64,000 bases of DNA from assembly GCA_019873735.1 (NCBI GenBank), contig JAIOAQ010000003.1, forward strand, positions 86,950-150,949, in the 5' to 3' direction. Below the pieces are notes generated by a model. That model did no database searches and was not told the origin of the DNA. It was given only the letters and a program-made list of their open reading frames with translations. This document shows, one piece after another, positions 40,747 through 49,200 of the stretch. The stretch is from Chloroflexota bacterium (GTDB lineage Bacteria; Chloroflexota; Anaerolineae; Anaerolineales; Villigracilaceae). The position numbers and the translations under genes are program-made. Each line of letters begins with the position of its first letter. The stretch's first letter is position 1.

Positions 40747-40839
40747 CCCTCCCGCAGGTTTTGGTGCAATTTCCAGGCCAGAAGACGTCTTTGCAATTGC
40801 TGCCATCGGTTACCAGCCCCGTTCTAACCTGCGGGAGGG
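40747..40839 (+). repeat. Dispersed palindromic element, copy 3
   Basis: A 93-bp element with perfect 14-bp inverted ends CCCTCCCGCAGGTT / AACCTGCGGGAGGG and the family interior (TTGGTGCAATTTCC ... TTACCAGCCCCGTTCT). It sits in the divergent spacer between the cyclophilin gene and the YgjP-like gene. Outside the ends, GTAACTGCC and GGCAATTGCTAC extend the dyad imperfectly. Confidence 0.85.
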
Positions 40840-40926
40840 TCAAGGGTGGGCAATTGCTACGGCTCTAATTATAAATCGGCGTGTGGATGTGCGACAACGT
40901 TTTGGAAGACGGTTATAATTCTGCCT

Positions 40927-41601
40927 GTGATTCCCATTGATGAACTGATTCGCAGCCGGCGCAAAACGATTGCCTTGATTATCCAGCCCGATGGGCGGCT
41001 TATTGTCCGCGCTCCGCTACGCGCCTCGCAGGCCGAAATCCAGCGCGTGCTGGAGCGGCACCGTTCCTGGATTCTCAAGAAGCAGGCACAGGTCAGGTCA
41101 CAGCAAGCCGCGTGTCCCGTCCACACCTATCGCCCTGGAGACAGGTTCTTGTATCTTGGAAAGGTGTGTCAACTTGAGATACGTGATGCAAAACGGCCGC
41201 TTTTGGCTTTGGATGGAGAGACGTTTTACCTGGCGCGCTCGGCCCAGCAATCGGCTGCCGCCGTTTTCCGGGCCTGGTACCGCGCTCAGGCGGCCCGCTT
41301 CATCCCCGACCGTGTGGCTGCTCTGGCCAAAATGAACGGATTCCACCCCCGTGGCGTGCGCATCACCTCCGCCCGTACGCGTTGGGGCTCGTGCAGCCAG
41401 GCGGGCAATTTGTCTTTTACGTGGCGCCTGATGATTGCTCCCCCTGAAGTCATTGATTATGTGATCCTGCACGAACTGACACACCTGGAAATCAAGAATC
41501 ACACTCCCGCCTTTTGGGAGCGGCTGAAGAGCCTGGTGCCGGAATACAAAGAGCGCGTGCGCTGGTTGAAGGCGCACGCGCAGTGGGGAACCGGTTTATG
41601 A
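40927..41601 (+). CDS. YgjP/SprT-like metallopeptidase domain protein
   Basis: A 224-residue protein of the M48/DUF45 (YgjP-like) family. The zinc site is HELTHLEIKNHTPAFWERL near residue 180, an HExxH with a downstream His; RTRWGSCSQAGNLSFTWRL before it is the typical substrate-groove motif. The GTG at 40927 is chosen because family members begin with a short strand such as IPIDELIRSRRKTIALII; no strong ribosome-binding site is visible and an upstream in-frame extension reads non-homologous sequence near the palindromic element. Members are putative zinc proteases of unknown role. Confidence 0.85.
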   Translation: MIPIDELIRSRRKTIALIIQPDGRLIVRAPLRASQAEIQRVLERHRSWILKKQAQVRSQQAACPVHTYRPGDRFLYLGKVCQLEIRDAKRPLLALDGETFYLARSAQQSAAAVFRAWYRAQAARFIPDRVAALAKMNGFHPRGVRITSARTRWGSCSQAGNLSFTWRLMIAPPEVIDYVILHELTHLEIKNHTPAFWERLKSLVPEYKERVRWLKAHAQWGTGL

Positions 41602-41611
41602 GGCGGGACGG

Positions 41612-42109
41612 TTAATTGTTCGGCGCGCCGGCGTTGACCCAGTCTTTCAAAATCTGGATTTGTTCCGGCGTCAACTTGGTCCCGCGCTTGGGCATTTTGC
41701 CGCTTTCGGATAGCGTTACCAGCAAACTGGCGCCCGCGTCACCGGGGATGACGACCGCCCCGCTTTCACCGCCGTTCATCAACGCGGCGTAGGTGGTCAG
41801 ATTCAGGCCGCCCGAGGTGCGTTCCCCGCCATGACAGCGGACGCAACTGTTTTTCAAGATCGGCATGACATCCGTTGAAAAACTCACGCCGCTGACGGCC
41901 GGAGCAGACATCTCGGTCTCAGGCAGCGGTGCTGTGGTGGCCGTTGGCACAGGCACGGTTGCGGTTGGCTCAGGACCGCTGAGGGCCGCCTCTGTCGGCA
42001 TTACCGGAGATTGGCTGGCAGCCGGCGCGCCGCAAGCCGACAGTACTACCACAGCCAGCAATACGGCCAGCGCTGGCCAGATGCGGGCAACAAAGATTCT
42101 TGGGGGCAT
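41612..42109 (-). CDS. Cytochrome c domain lipoprotein
   Basis: A 165-residue predicted lipoprotein. Start at 42109 with GAGGAG upstream; the signal segment ends in the lipobox LSAC. A Thr/Pro-rich linker (residues 32-70) leads to a single haem-c domain: SFSTDVMPILKNSCVRCHGG holds the CxxCH site, and MPKRGTKLTPEQIQILKDWVNAGAP the distal methionine and last helix. This arrangement matches the Planctomycete-type cytochrome c (PSCyt1-like) domain. It probably carries electrons at the outer face of the membrane. CcdA at 33478 may help its maturation. Confidence 0.87.
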   Translation of the reverse strand: MPPRIFVARIWPALAVLLAVVVLSACGAPAASQSPVMPTEAALSGPEPTATVPVPTATTAPLPETEMSAPAVSGVSFSTDVMPILKNSCVRCHGGERTSGGLNLTTYAALMNGGESGAVVIPGDAGASLLVTLSESGKMPKRGTKLTPEQIQILKDWVNAGAPNN

Positions 42110-42185
42110 ATATTCACTCCTCACAGGCAACCTGTATAATTTGGAGTAAATATATCCGATAATTATGAGTTTAGGATGAGAAAGG

Positions 42186-42647
42186 TTAGGGTTCGGTCGG
42201 GTAGCCGGCCTTTACCCAGGCTTCCAGGCCGCCATCCAGGCAGCGTACCTTTTTGAATCCCGCCTCTTGCAGGATTTGCATTCCTTCCTGACTGCGTTTG
42301 CCTTTGAGACAAACCACAATAATTTCTCTGTCGGCCGGCAGTTCGTCGCTTCGGTAGGCAAGTTCGTCGAGCGGGATTAAGGTGCTGTCGGGAATATGAA
42401 CCTGGTCGTATTCTTCTTGGGTGCGCACATCCAGGATGAAAACGCCTTGTTGGTATTTGGTATAGGCTTCAGCAGGGGAGATGTTATTGCTTGTCCGGTT
42501 GGCAGCCAGCAGAATCAGAACGGCAACAACAAGGATTGCCAGCCCGATAAAAGCCCAATTCCAGGCGCTGGTCGAGGTTTGCCGGCGATGTTTTGGGCGG
42601 CGGTGCGTACCAGCCCTCCCTTTTGGCTTGTCGTGTGGTTTGGTCAT
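42186..42647 (-). CDS. Membrane-anchored rhodanese-like protein
   Basis: A 153-residue protein with a basic N-terminus, one transmembrane helix (residues about 30-48) and a rhodanese domain: GVFILDVRTQEEYDQVHIPDS, then the active-site cysteine in IIVVCLKGKRSQEGMQIL and the closing LDGGLEAWVKAGYP. Rhodaneses move sulfane sulfur or sense thiols. The active loop CLKGKR has the usual six-residue length with basic residues as in thiosulfate sulfurtransferases. GGAGGG lies upstream of the ATG. It is oriented with the cytochrome c lipoprotein gene. Confidence 0.88.
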   Translation of the reverse strand: MTKPHDKPKGRAGTHRRPKHRRQTSTSAWNWAFIGLAILVVAVLILLAANRTSNNISPAEAYTKYQQGVFILDVRTQEEYDQVHIPDSTLIPLDELAYRSDELPADREIIVVCLKGKRSQEGMQILQEAGFKKVRCLDGGLEAWVKAGYPTEP

Positions 42648-42743
42648 GTGACCCTCCAGGTGATAGATTCGATGTGCTGAGTGTAAATGGTTTCGGGCAT
42701 TGACCCGTAAAGGTTGCTTATTGCAGGGGGCAGGTGTTCAACA

Positions 42744-43085
42744 TCAGACGCGCGTATCTTCATCTGGCTCGGAGGCGGCTGTATCTGGGTCTATTGCATC
42801 CGGAGGCCTGGCCGGTACATATGTGACCTGTATGGCCGGTTCTTCTTCTGAGTGTAACCGCCATGACCAGAGGCCAAGTGCCAGCGGCAGGAGCATGAGA
42901 AGCATGCCCACACAGAGCAGGCCGACCAGGCAGATGGTTGGATTTGCTTCGTCCTCCAACGGCAAGGGTGCGCTGAGCATGCCCAGGAAGGCCAGCGCGC
43001 TGCTGGCCGTCAGCACTGCCCCGGGCAGGCAGCACAACACCAGGCTGAAAAGGGTGATAATTGTCCCTAATGTCCGCTTGCTCAT
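42744..43085 (-). CDS. Hypothetical membrane protein
   Basis: A 113-residue protein with two to three hydrophobic segments (LGTIITLFSLVLCCLPGAVL, then ALAFLGMLSAP and LVGLLCVGMLLMLLPLALGL) and an acidic C-terminus. No family recognised. Start chosen at 43085; an upstream ATG at 43145 in frame would add 20 polar residues. Divergent from the kinase gene. Confidence 0.6.
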   Translation of the reverse strand: MSKRTLGTIITLFSLVLCCLPGAVLTASSALAFLGMLSAPLPLEDEANPTICLVGLLCVGMLLMLLPLALGLWSWRLHSEEEPAIQVTYVPARPPDAIDPDTAASEPDEDTRV

Positions 43086-43199
43086 TTTTTGCTTATCCAC
43101 GTGCAAAGGTATGGGGAGTATAGTGCCATCTATCGTCTCTTGCAAGTGGCTTTTCTGCTATACTTATAATCGAACTTTACCCTTTCTCTGAGGTGACTT

Positions 43200-43841
43200 A
43201 TGGCCAAACGTCTGGTGGTAGTAGCCGGGAATATTGGCGCCGGCAAGACCTCGCTCACGGAGCGCATTGGTGAGCGTTTGGGCTGGTGGACCGGCTACGA
43301 ATCGGTAGCCGACAATCCTTACCTGTCGGACTTTTATGCCGATATGCGTACCTGGTCATTTCATTTGCAGATTTTCTTTCTCGGTCATCGGGCTGAGCAA
43401 TACCTGGAAGCGGCGCGTGACCCGCGTTCGGCTATTCTGGACCGCAGCATTTATGAAGATGCTTATATCTTTGCCCGGGCGCTTCACCACATCGGCAATC
43501 TCTCTGAGCGGGATTATCTGGCCTATCGTCGTCTTTTTGACCTGGTAGTGAACAGCCTCCCTCGTCCTGGTTTGCTGATTTACCTCAAAGCCCCGGTGCC
43601 GGTTTTGTTGGAACGTATTCGTCGTCGGGCGCGTAATATCGAGACCGGCATTTCGGCTGAGTATCTCTCCCTGCTAGATTCGTTCTACGAAGAGTGGTTG
43701 AATACTTTTGACTTATGCCCGGTGTTGACCATCCGCACCGATGATTTAGACTATGTGCATCAGCCGCAGGCGCTGGATGTGGTGACCAGCCGTATGCTGG
43801 ACAAACTGGCGGGCAAAGAAGAAGTGGATTTGAGAGAGTAA
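43200..43841 (+). CDS. Deoxynucleoside kinase
   Basis: A 213-residue kinase of the dNK/dGK/dAK family, which phosphorylates deoxynucleosides for salvage. P-loop VVAGNIGAGKTSLTERIGE at residues 7-25, YESVADNPYLSDFYADM substrate region, the DRS motif in AILDRSIYEDAYIFARAL near residue 80, and the LID arginines in RIRRRARNIE near 140. TGAGGTGAC lies before the ATG and TATAAT at 43165-43170 may be the -10 box. Monocistronic. Base specificity cannot be told. Confidence 0.92.
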   Translation: MAKRLVVVAGNIGAGKTSLTERIGERLGWWTGYESVADNPYLSDFYADMRTWSFHLQIFFLGHRAEQYLEAARDPRSAILDRSIYEDAYIFARALHHIGNLSERDYLAYRRLFDLVVNSLPRPGLLIYLKAPVPVLLERIRRRARNIETGISAEYLSLLDSFYEEWLNTFDLCPVLTIRTDDLDYVHQPQALDVVTSRMLDKLAGKEEVDLRE

Positions 43842-43888
43842 CAACGCTGAAATTAGCCACTTTGGGGCTTAGGCAAAAAGTCGTTTTT

Positions 43889-43969
43889 AACAGGATATAC
43901 AGGATATACAGGATAAGCAGGATATTTTCGAAAAAGAATTTTATCCTGCAAATCCTGTCCATCCTGTTT
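43889..43969. repeat. Inverted array of CAGGAT/ATCCTG units
   Basis: Left arm: four CAGGAT units at 9-bp period (AACAGGATATACAGGATATA ...); right arm: three ATCCTG units at 9-bp period ending ATCCTGTTT. The arms can fold into a long hairpin around an A/T-rich centre. This widespread-looking ATCCTG repeat type lies between the kinase and DegV genes (intergenic 43842-44029) where it may act as a bidirectional transcription end. A single arm recurs at 26741. Confidence 0.75.
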
Positions 43970-44029
43970 GTTTTGCGCCAGTCCTACGCTGTTTGACTTG
44001 AGCAGTTTTTATTTACGTGGGCTGATTGC

Positions 44030-44899
44030 CTATTGTGCCGGGCGCAAGTCGCTCATCAACGCCATTGGCACGACGGCCGCTCCAACAATGCCGGGGCCGG
44101 TATGGACACCTAAGACGGGGGAAATGCGCAACACTTCTAGTTTGTGAATGTTCAGCCGCTCTTGCAGCAATCTGGCCAGGTCGTCGGCGCCTTGCTGCAG
44201 CCTTCCGTGCATCACGCTGACCCAAAGCGGCGTATCTTTGTATTTGTCGGCCAGGAGGTTGGCGATCAGGCCAAGCGCCTGTGGTACGGTGCGGCTTTTA
44301 CCAAGTGTGCTGTACTTGCCATCTTTGGGGTCAACGTGGATGATCGGTTTGATGTTGAGCAGCATGCCTGCCAGCGCCTGTACGCGTCCAATACGTCCAC
44401 CCCGCGCCAGGTATTCCAGCGTTTCCAGGGTATAAATCACCTCGGTTTGCTGGCGGATTTGTGCCAACCGTTCCAGGATGGCTTGCGTCTCCCAGCCCAG
44501 GCGGGCGGCCCAGGCCGCTGCCAGCACTTGAAAACGCTGCCCGCCCGAAAGGGTCATCGAGTCAACAACATGGACAACGGCCTCTTTGATTTGTTCTGCC
44601 CCCACGCGTGCCGAGTTGAGTGTGCCACTTAAACCAGACGAAACGTGAATCGAAAGAATCTCCTTGCTGGCTTTAGCGAGTTGGCTGTAGATTTCTGCGA
44701 AAACGCCGCTCGATGGCTGCGCGGTAGATGGAATGTCGGGACGCATCGCCTCCAGGCGGTCATAAAACTCATCGGCTTTAATATCCGCAGAGTTAATTTC
44801 CCCTTCCGGAAACTGGATGTACAGTGGAGCCTGGATAATGTCTAAAGACTCGATTTCTTCTGGGGGCATATCGGCGGCACAGTCGGTTACAATTTTCAT
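44030..44899 (-). CDS. DegV family fatty-acid-binding protein
   Basis: A 289-residue DegV/FakB-type protein: KIVTDCAADMPPEEIESLDI at the N-terminus, the ligand-binding loop IPSTAQPSSGVFAEIY with the phosphate-contact serines, HVSSGLSGTLNSAR, and the C-terminal HTGPGIVGAAVVP. FakB homologues bind acyl chains for phosphorylation by FakA in fatty acid uptake; no fakA is in the window. The gene is divergent from alr with a 116-base spacer. Confidence 0.92.
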   Translation of the reverse strand: MKIVTDCAADMPPEEIESLDIIQAPLYIQFPEGEINSADIKADEFYDRLEAMRPDIPSTAQPSSGVFAEIYSQLAKASKEILSIHVSSGLSGTLNSARVGAEQIKEAVVHVVDSMTLSGGQRFQVLAAAWAARLGWETQAILERLAQIRQQTEVIYTLETLEYLARGGRIGRVQALAGMLLNIKPIIHVDPKDGKYSTLGKSRTVPQALGLIANLLADKYKDTPLWVSVMHGRLQQGADDLARLLQERLNIHKLEVLRISPVLGVHTGPGIVGAAVVPMALMSDLRPAQ

Positions 44900-45015
44900 G
44901 GCTGTTCACTTTCAAAGAGATAGATTTGTGACTTTACTGTTGTCATTGTATGAGGCAAAGATTAATTTTCGCTTATAGTCAGGCTATCAATTACCTATCT
45001 GTTCTGCGATACAAT

Positions 45016-46164
45016 ATGACCATGCGTATCAACCAGCCCACCATTGCAGAGAAAGAAAGCCTCCGCTCGACCCATGTTGAAGTGGACCTTGCTCAATTGA
45101 GCCGCAACCTGGAGGCAATTCGGGCCAGAGTCGCTCCTGCAAAAGTGATGATTGTGGTCAAGGCCAATGCCTATGGACACGGATTGCGCGAGGTGGCCTG
45201 TCACCTGGCGCCGCAGGCCGATTACATCGGCGTGGCGGTTTTGGAAGAAGGCATTCTGTTGCGCGAAGCGGGCGTGGATAAACCCATCCTGGTGATGGGC
45301 GGCATTTGGGGCAATCAGATTCCGGCCTACATCCAATACGACTTGACGCTGACCGCGCCCTCTGTTGAACGCCTGGAACAGATTGAACAGGCGGCGGCTG
45401 CATTGGGGAAAAAGGCGAAGGTGCATCTCAAAATTGATACCGGCATGGAACGCATCGGCGTCCATTATTACAATGCCCATACCCTGCAGGAGGCCGCTCT
45501 TAAATGCCGGCATGTAGAAGTCGAGGGCATCTATTCCCATTTTGCAAATGCCGACGCTGCCGACTTAAGCCATGCCCGTTTGCAATTGGAACGTTTCTGT
45601 GACGTGCTTCACTTTTATGAACAGCGCAGTCTGCCAATGCCGCTGCGTCACATGGCAAATTCGGGCGCTATTTTACAGTTGCCAGAAAGTTACTTTGACA
45701 TGGTACGGCCGGGTATTCTCCTGTATGGGATTTACCCCTCCGCCGAGGTCAAACGAAGCGTGGACGTACAACCGGCATTGACCTGGAAATCGCGCGTGGT
45801 CTATTTCAAGGTGACGCAGCCCGGGCACCCCGTCAGTTATGGCTCAACCTGGCAGAGCGACCATCCGGTGCGCATTGTCACCATACCGGTTGGCTATGGA
45901 GACGGTTACTTTCGGGCGATGTCCAACAAAGCGCAGGTCATCATTCATGGCCGCAAGTACCCCCAGGTGGGGCGCATTTGCATGGATCAGATTATGGTCA
46001 ATATCGAGGCGGATTCGGCCTTCAACGGCGACGAGGTCATCCTGATTGGTGCTTCAGGGGGGGAGCGCATCACCGCCGAAGACCTGGCAGATTGGGCCGG
46101 AACCATTCCTTATGAAGTTTTGACCAATATCAATACGCGCGTCCCCAGAGTCTATAAGCGCTAA
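45016..46164 (+). CDS. alr: Alanine racemase
   Basis: A 382-residue PLP enzyme that makes D-alanine for peptidoglycan. PLP lysine in VMIVVKANAYGHGLREVA near residue 45, IDTGMERIGVHY, RPGILLYGIYPS, the second catalytic tyrosine in VSYGSTWQSDHPVRI near 275, and CMDQIMVNI are all present. Start: ATG at 45016 is used, with a second ATG at 45022. TACAAT lies directly before 45016, so if it is a -10 box transcription would start at the second ATG and translation would be leaderless. No ribosome-binding site is visible for either. A strong terminator follows. Confidence 0.93.
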   Translation: MTMRINQPTIAEKESLRSTHVEVDLAQLSRNLEAIRARVAPAKVMIVVKANAYGHGLREVACHLAPQADYIGVAVLEEGILLREAGVDKPILVMGGIWGNQIPAYIQYDLTLTAPSVERLEQIEQAAAALGKKAKVHLKIDTGMERIGVHYYNAHTLQEAALKCRHVEVEGIYSHFANADAADLSHARLQLERFCDVLHFYEQRSLPMPLRHMANSGAILQLPESYFDMVRPGILLYGIYPSAEVKRSVDVQPALTWKSRVVYFKVTQPGHPVSYGSTWQSDHPVRIVTIPVGYGDGYFRAMSNKAQVIIHGRKYPQVGRICMDQIMVNIEADSAFNGDEVILIGASGGERITAEDLADWAGTIPYEVLTNINTRVPRVYKR

Positions 46165-46202
46165 CCGCGCCTTTGAGCGTTGCAGTTGCCTGCGCCGATA
46201 GC

Positions 46203-46242
46203 AAACGTCCCGAAGGTTTTATGGCTGCCTTCGGGACGTTTT
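46203..46242. terminator. Bidirectional terminator between alr and A2M gene
   Basis: AAACGTCCCGAAGG pairs perfectly with CCTTCGGGACGTTT, with T-runs on both strands. It ends alr and the convergent alpha-2-macroglobulin gene. Confidence 0.9.
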
Positions 46243-46266
46243 GACTCTCAATCCGGTGGTGAGACT

Positions 46267-49200
46267 CTACTCTATGATGACGATATCGCTTCCGCTGCGC
46301 CCGAACACTTCTGGCGAGTACATCTCCTCGGCTTTGGCAGGCGGCACCACAAACGTGCCGGGCGTGGTGGCGCGTGCAATGTAACTGTAGTTGTACACAC
46401 CGTCCCACAGCAGGGGCGTGAAGGCCTCGGCGCGCTCATCGCGCAGGTTTTGATGTTCGTACCAGGGGCCCCACCACCACCAGCCGTAACGCCGGGTAGT
46501 GTCATTGGGGTCTTGCGGAATGGAGCCGGAGACGGCCAGCGCCGGATTGATAATCTCCAGGCCGGCGGGCAGCGGGTCCACCAGGGCCACGTGGTAGCGC
46601 CGGTTGTCGGCCACCATGCTCAGGCGCACGCGCACGCGTGCCCCGGCTTTGATGTGCCAGACGCCGTCTTCGTCCTGGCGCACATCATCGGGGTTGTCTA
46701 CGGCTTCGTAACGGCGTGTGACCACAAAGCCCATCTCCAGCGGGTCGAGTTTCAGGCTGGTTGGGGCGTAGCGCAGGGCGAGCCGATAGTACAGGCGGCC
46801 GCGGCCTTCCTTGCTCAGGATCAGGTCCGAGGTCCCGCTTGAACCGGTTTCGGTCAACACGTAATTCATTGGGATGGCGGTTTCGTGAATCTCGGTTGTC
46901 CGGCCGCGGAACTCATTGCTGCCGGCGTAGGTTTCGCCCAGCCACAGCCGCGCTACGAAGTCGGGCGTCTGTACCTCGTAGGTGTTGAAGTAACGGTCCA
47001 TTGCCAGCAGCACAAAGACGTTTTCTTGCGTACTGCCCCAGTGACCCTTCGTGCGGTGTGCCAGCAAGCCGTTGACCACCTTTGGAATCAGGTCGCTTTG
47101 CGGCTGGTCTTCCATTAGTGCGTCGAGCAGGATGGCGTCGGTGCGGCGGTTCGAACTGAGCAGCAAGTAGGTTTGGTCGGAATAGTACGTGGTAAAGTTG
47201 GCCGCGCCGGCCGTCTCAACAACGTGGTTGTTCACAAAGCGGCGGATTTCCTGTAACTGATCTTCATCCTCGATGACCGGCCACAGCCAGCCGATGGCTT
47301 CCATCGGCAGATTTTCCAACCCGGCCTCTCGGATCAGGTCCGACGCCTTGGCTGGATCCCGTTCTCCGCTGAGATTTCTCACGTAGAGAGCGTAGGCGCT
47401 CAGCGTCCAGCGGGTCTCCTGGCTATACCAGGAGGGGTAATAATTTTCGATATTGCGCAGGTAGTTCATGGCATTGGCCTGCATATCGGGCGGGATATCA
47501 AAGCCCTTCTGCTGGGCGCGCAGCAAGGCATGGGTTACGTGAATGGTGTTGAAGGGAATCGATTCGAAACCGCGCCGCCAGTAGGGGAATCCGCCGTCAT
47601 AATTCTGCATGGATTGCAGGGTATCCAGGTCGCGCGTGACCGCGGCTTCCATTTCAGATGCTGACGGCAGGCCCTCGGCCTGGAAGGCCGTCAACACGTC
47701 ACGCAGGGCCGCGACCGAGAGGATGCGCGAGGCAAGTTGCTCTGAGCATTCGAAGGGGTAATTTTGCAGGTACAGCACGGCGTCGGTCAGGGTTTGTAAA
47801 GCCGTCGAAGACGTACTCACCTCCAGGCCGCCATATTGCGGGAAGACGCCCTCTGGTTTCAGCACCGTTTGGGCGACTGCGCCCTGGTCGACTACGCCGT
47901 AGGTGGCAAAGGCTTCGCTGGTGGCGGGGGTATAGACCGGCAGTTGCACAACGGCCGCATCGGCATACGCGCCCGAAACGGCTGCTACCTGGACGCGGGC
48001 TGTACCCGCCCGCTGGGTGCTGGCCGGGAAGCGTACCTCCAGCCGGTCATTGGCCGGGACGGTTACGCTTAGGCCGGCGTTGCCTAGTTCCAGGTTAGAA
48101 GCCCGGACAGCAACCTGCACTTCCATGTCGGAATCGGTCTGATTTTGCAAGACGACTGGCAGTTCAAAGCGGTCGCCGAAATTCAGGAAGCGCGGCGCCG
48201 AGGGGCGCACCATCAGCGGCAGGCGGGCTGTCAGATTAGATTCGCCGCTGCCAAATTTCTTCCCGCTGCTGTCCACTGCCACGACCATGATGCGGTAGCG
48301 GGTGAGATTATCGGGAAGTTTAATGTGGACGCGTGCCTGTCCGCTGGCATCGGTGCGCACTTCGGGGGCAAAAGTTGCCAGCGGATTGAAATTGGAACGT
48401 ATGGCGATAGGATTTTGGGCAGTGCTGGCTTCTGTTTTGGGAACGGCTTCTCGTGGTGCAGAAAGATCGGCCGTCATTGTTGCGGCCGGGGCAGGAGCCG
48501 CCATCGGCTCAAGCAGAGCAAAGGACGCGCCTCTGGCGGTGTTTTGCTCGGCAATCTGTTGAGCCAGCGCTTGCGGGTCGGCCAAAACCAGGCTGGCGCG
48601 GCTGTAGGTGCTTTCCAGCAGTGAGGGCCGCGTGCTATAGAAGATGCTAATGGGGTCGGTCAGTTGATAGTTGGTGAGCGCCAGGATGGCCTCGTCCACG
48701 ACCACTACTACCATTTCAGCCTCCGGCACGGGGCGGCCGCTGGCGTCTTTCAATACAATAGAGAGCGAGGTCTCGCTGCCGGGCTCCAGTTTCTTCTGGT
48801 CGGGTTCAACCTCCAGTGAGAGCGTCCGTTCCAGCGGCGGGATGTTCAGCGTCAGGCTGCCGCGGGCGTAGGCCGGGCGGTTTGGCACGCCGGCTATTGT
48901 CTCGCCGCGGTCATCTGTGCGTACGGCAGAGCCGGTCAGGTCAACCTGGATATTCAGGTTGGGGATGTGTTCAGATTTGATTGGGATGGTCAGGGTTGCT
49001 GTGCCCTCTGCCAGGTAGAAACGCTGCGTGTAGAGAATGCCATTGCGTGTGACGGTGAGCAGGCCTTCGGCCGGGCTGAAGGGGGATTGCACCAGGATTT
49101 TGGCCTCATCACCGGGCTGGTAACTTTCTTTGTCGGGGATGAGCGTCACCTCTTCCTGTTCCACTTTGCTGGAGGGCGGACGCTTGCCGCCGCTGACCCA

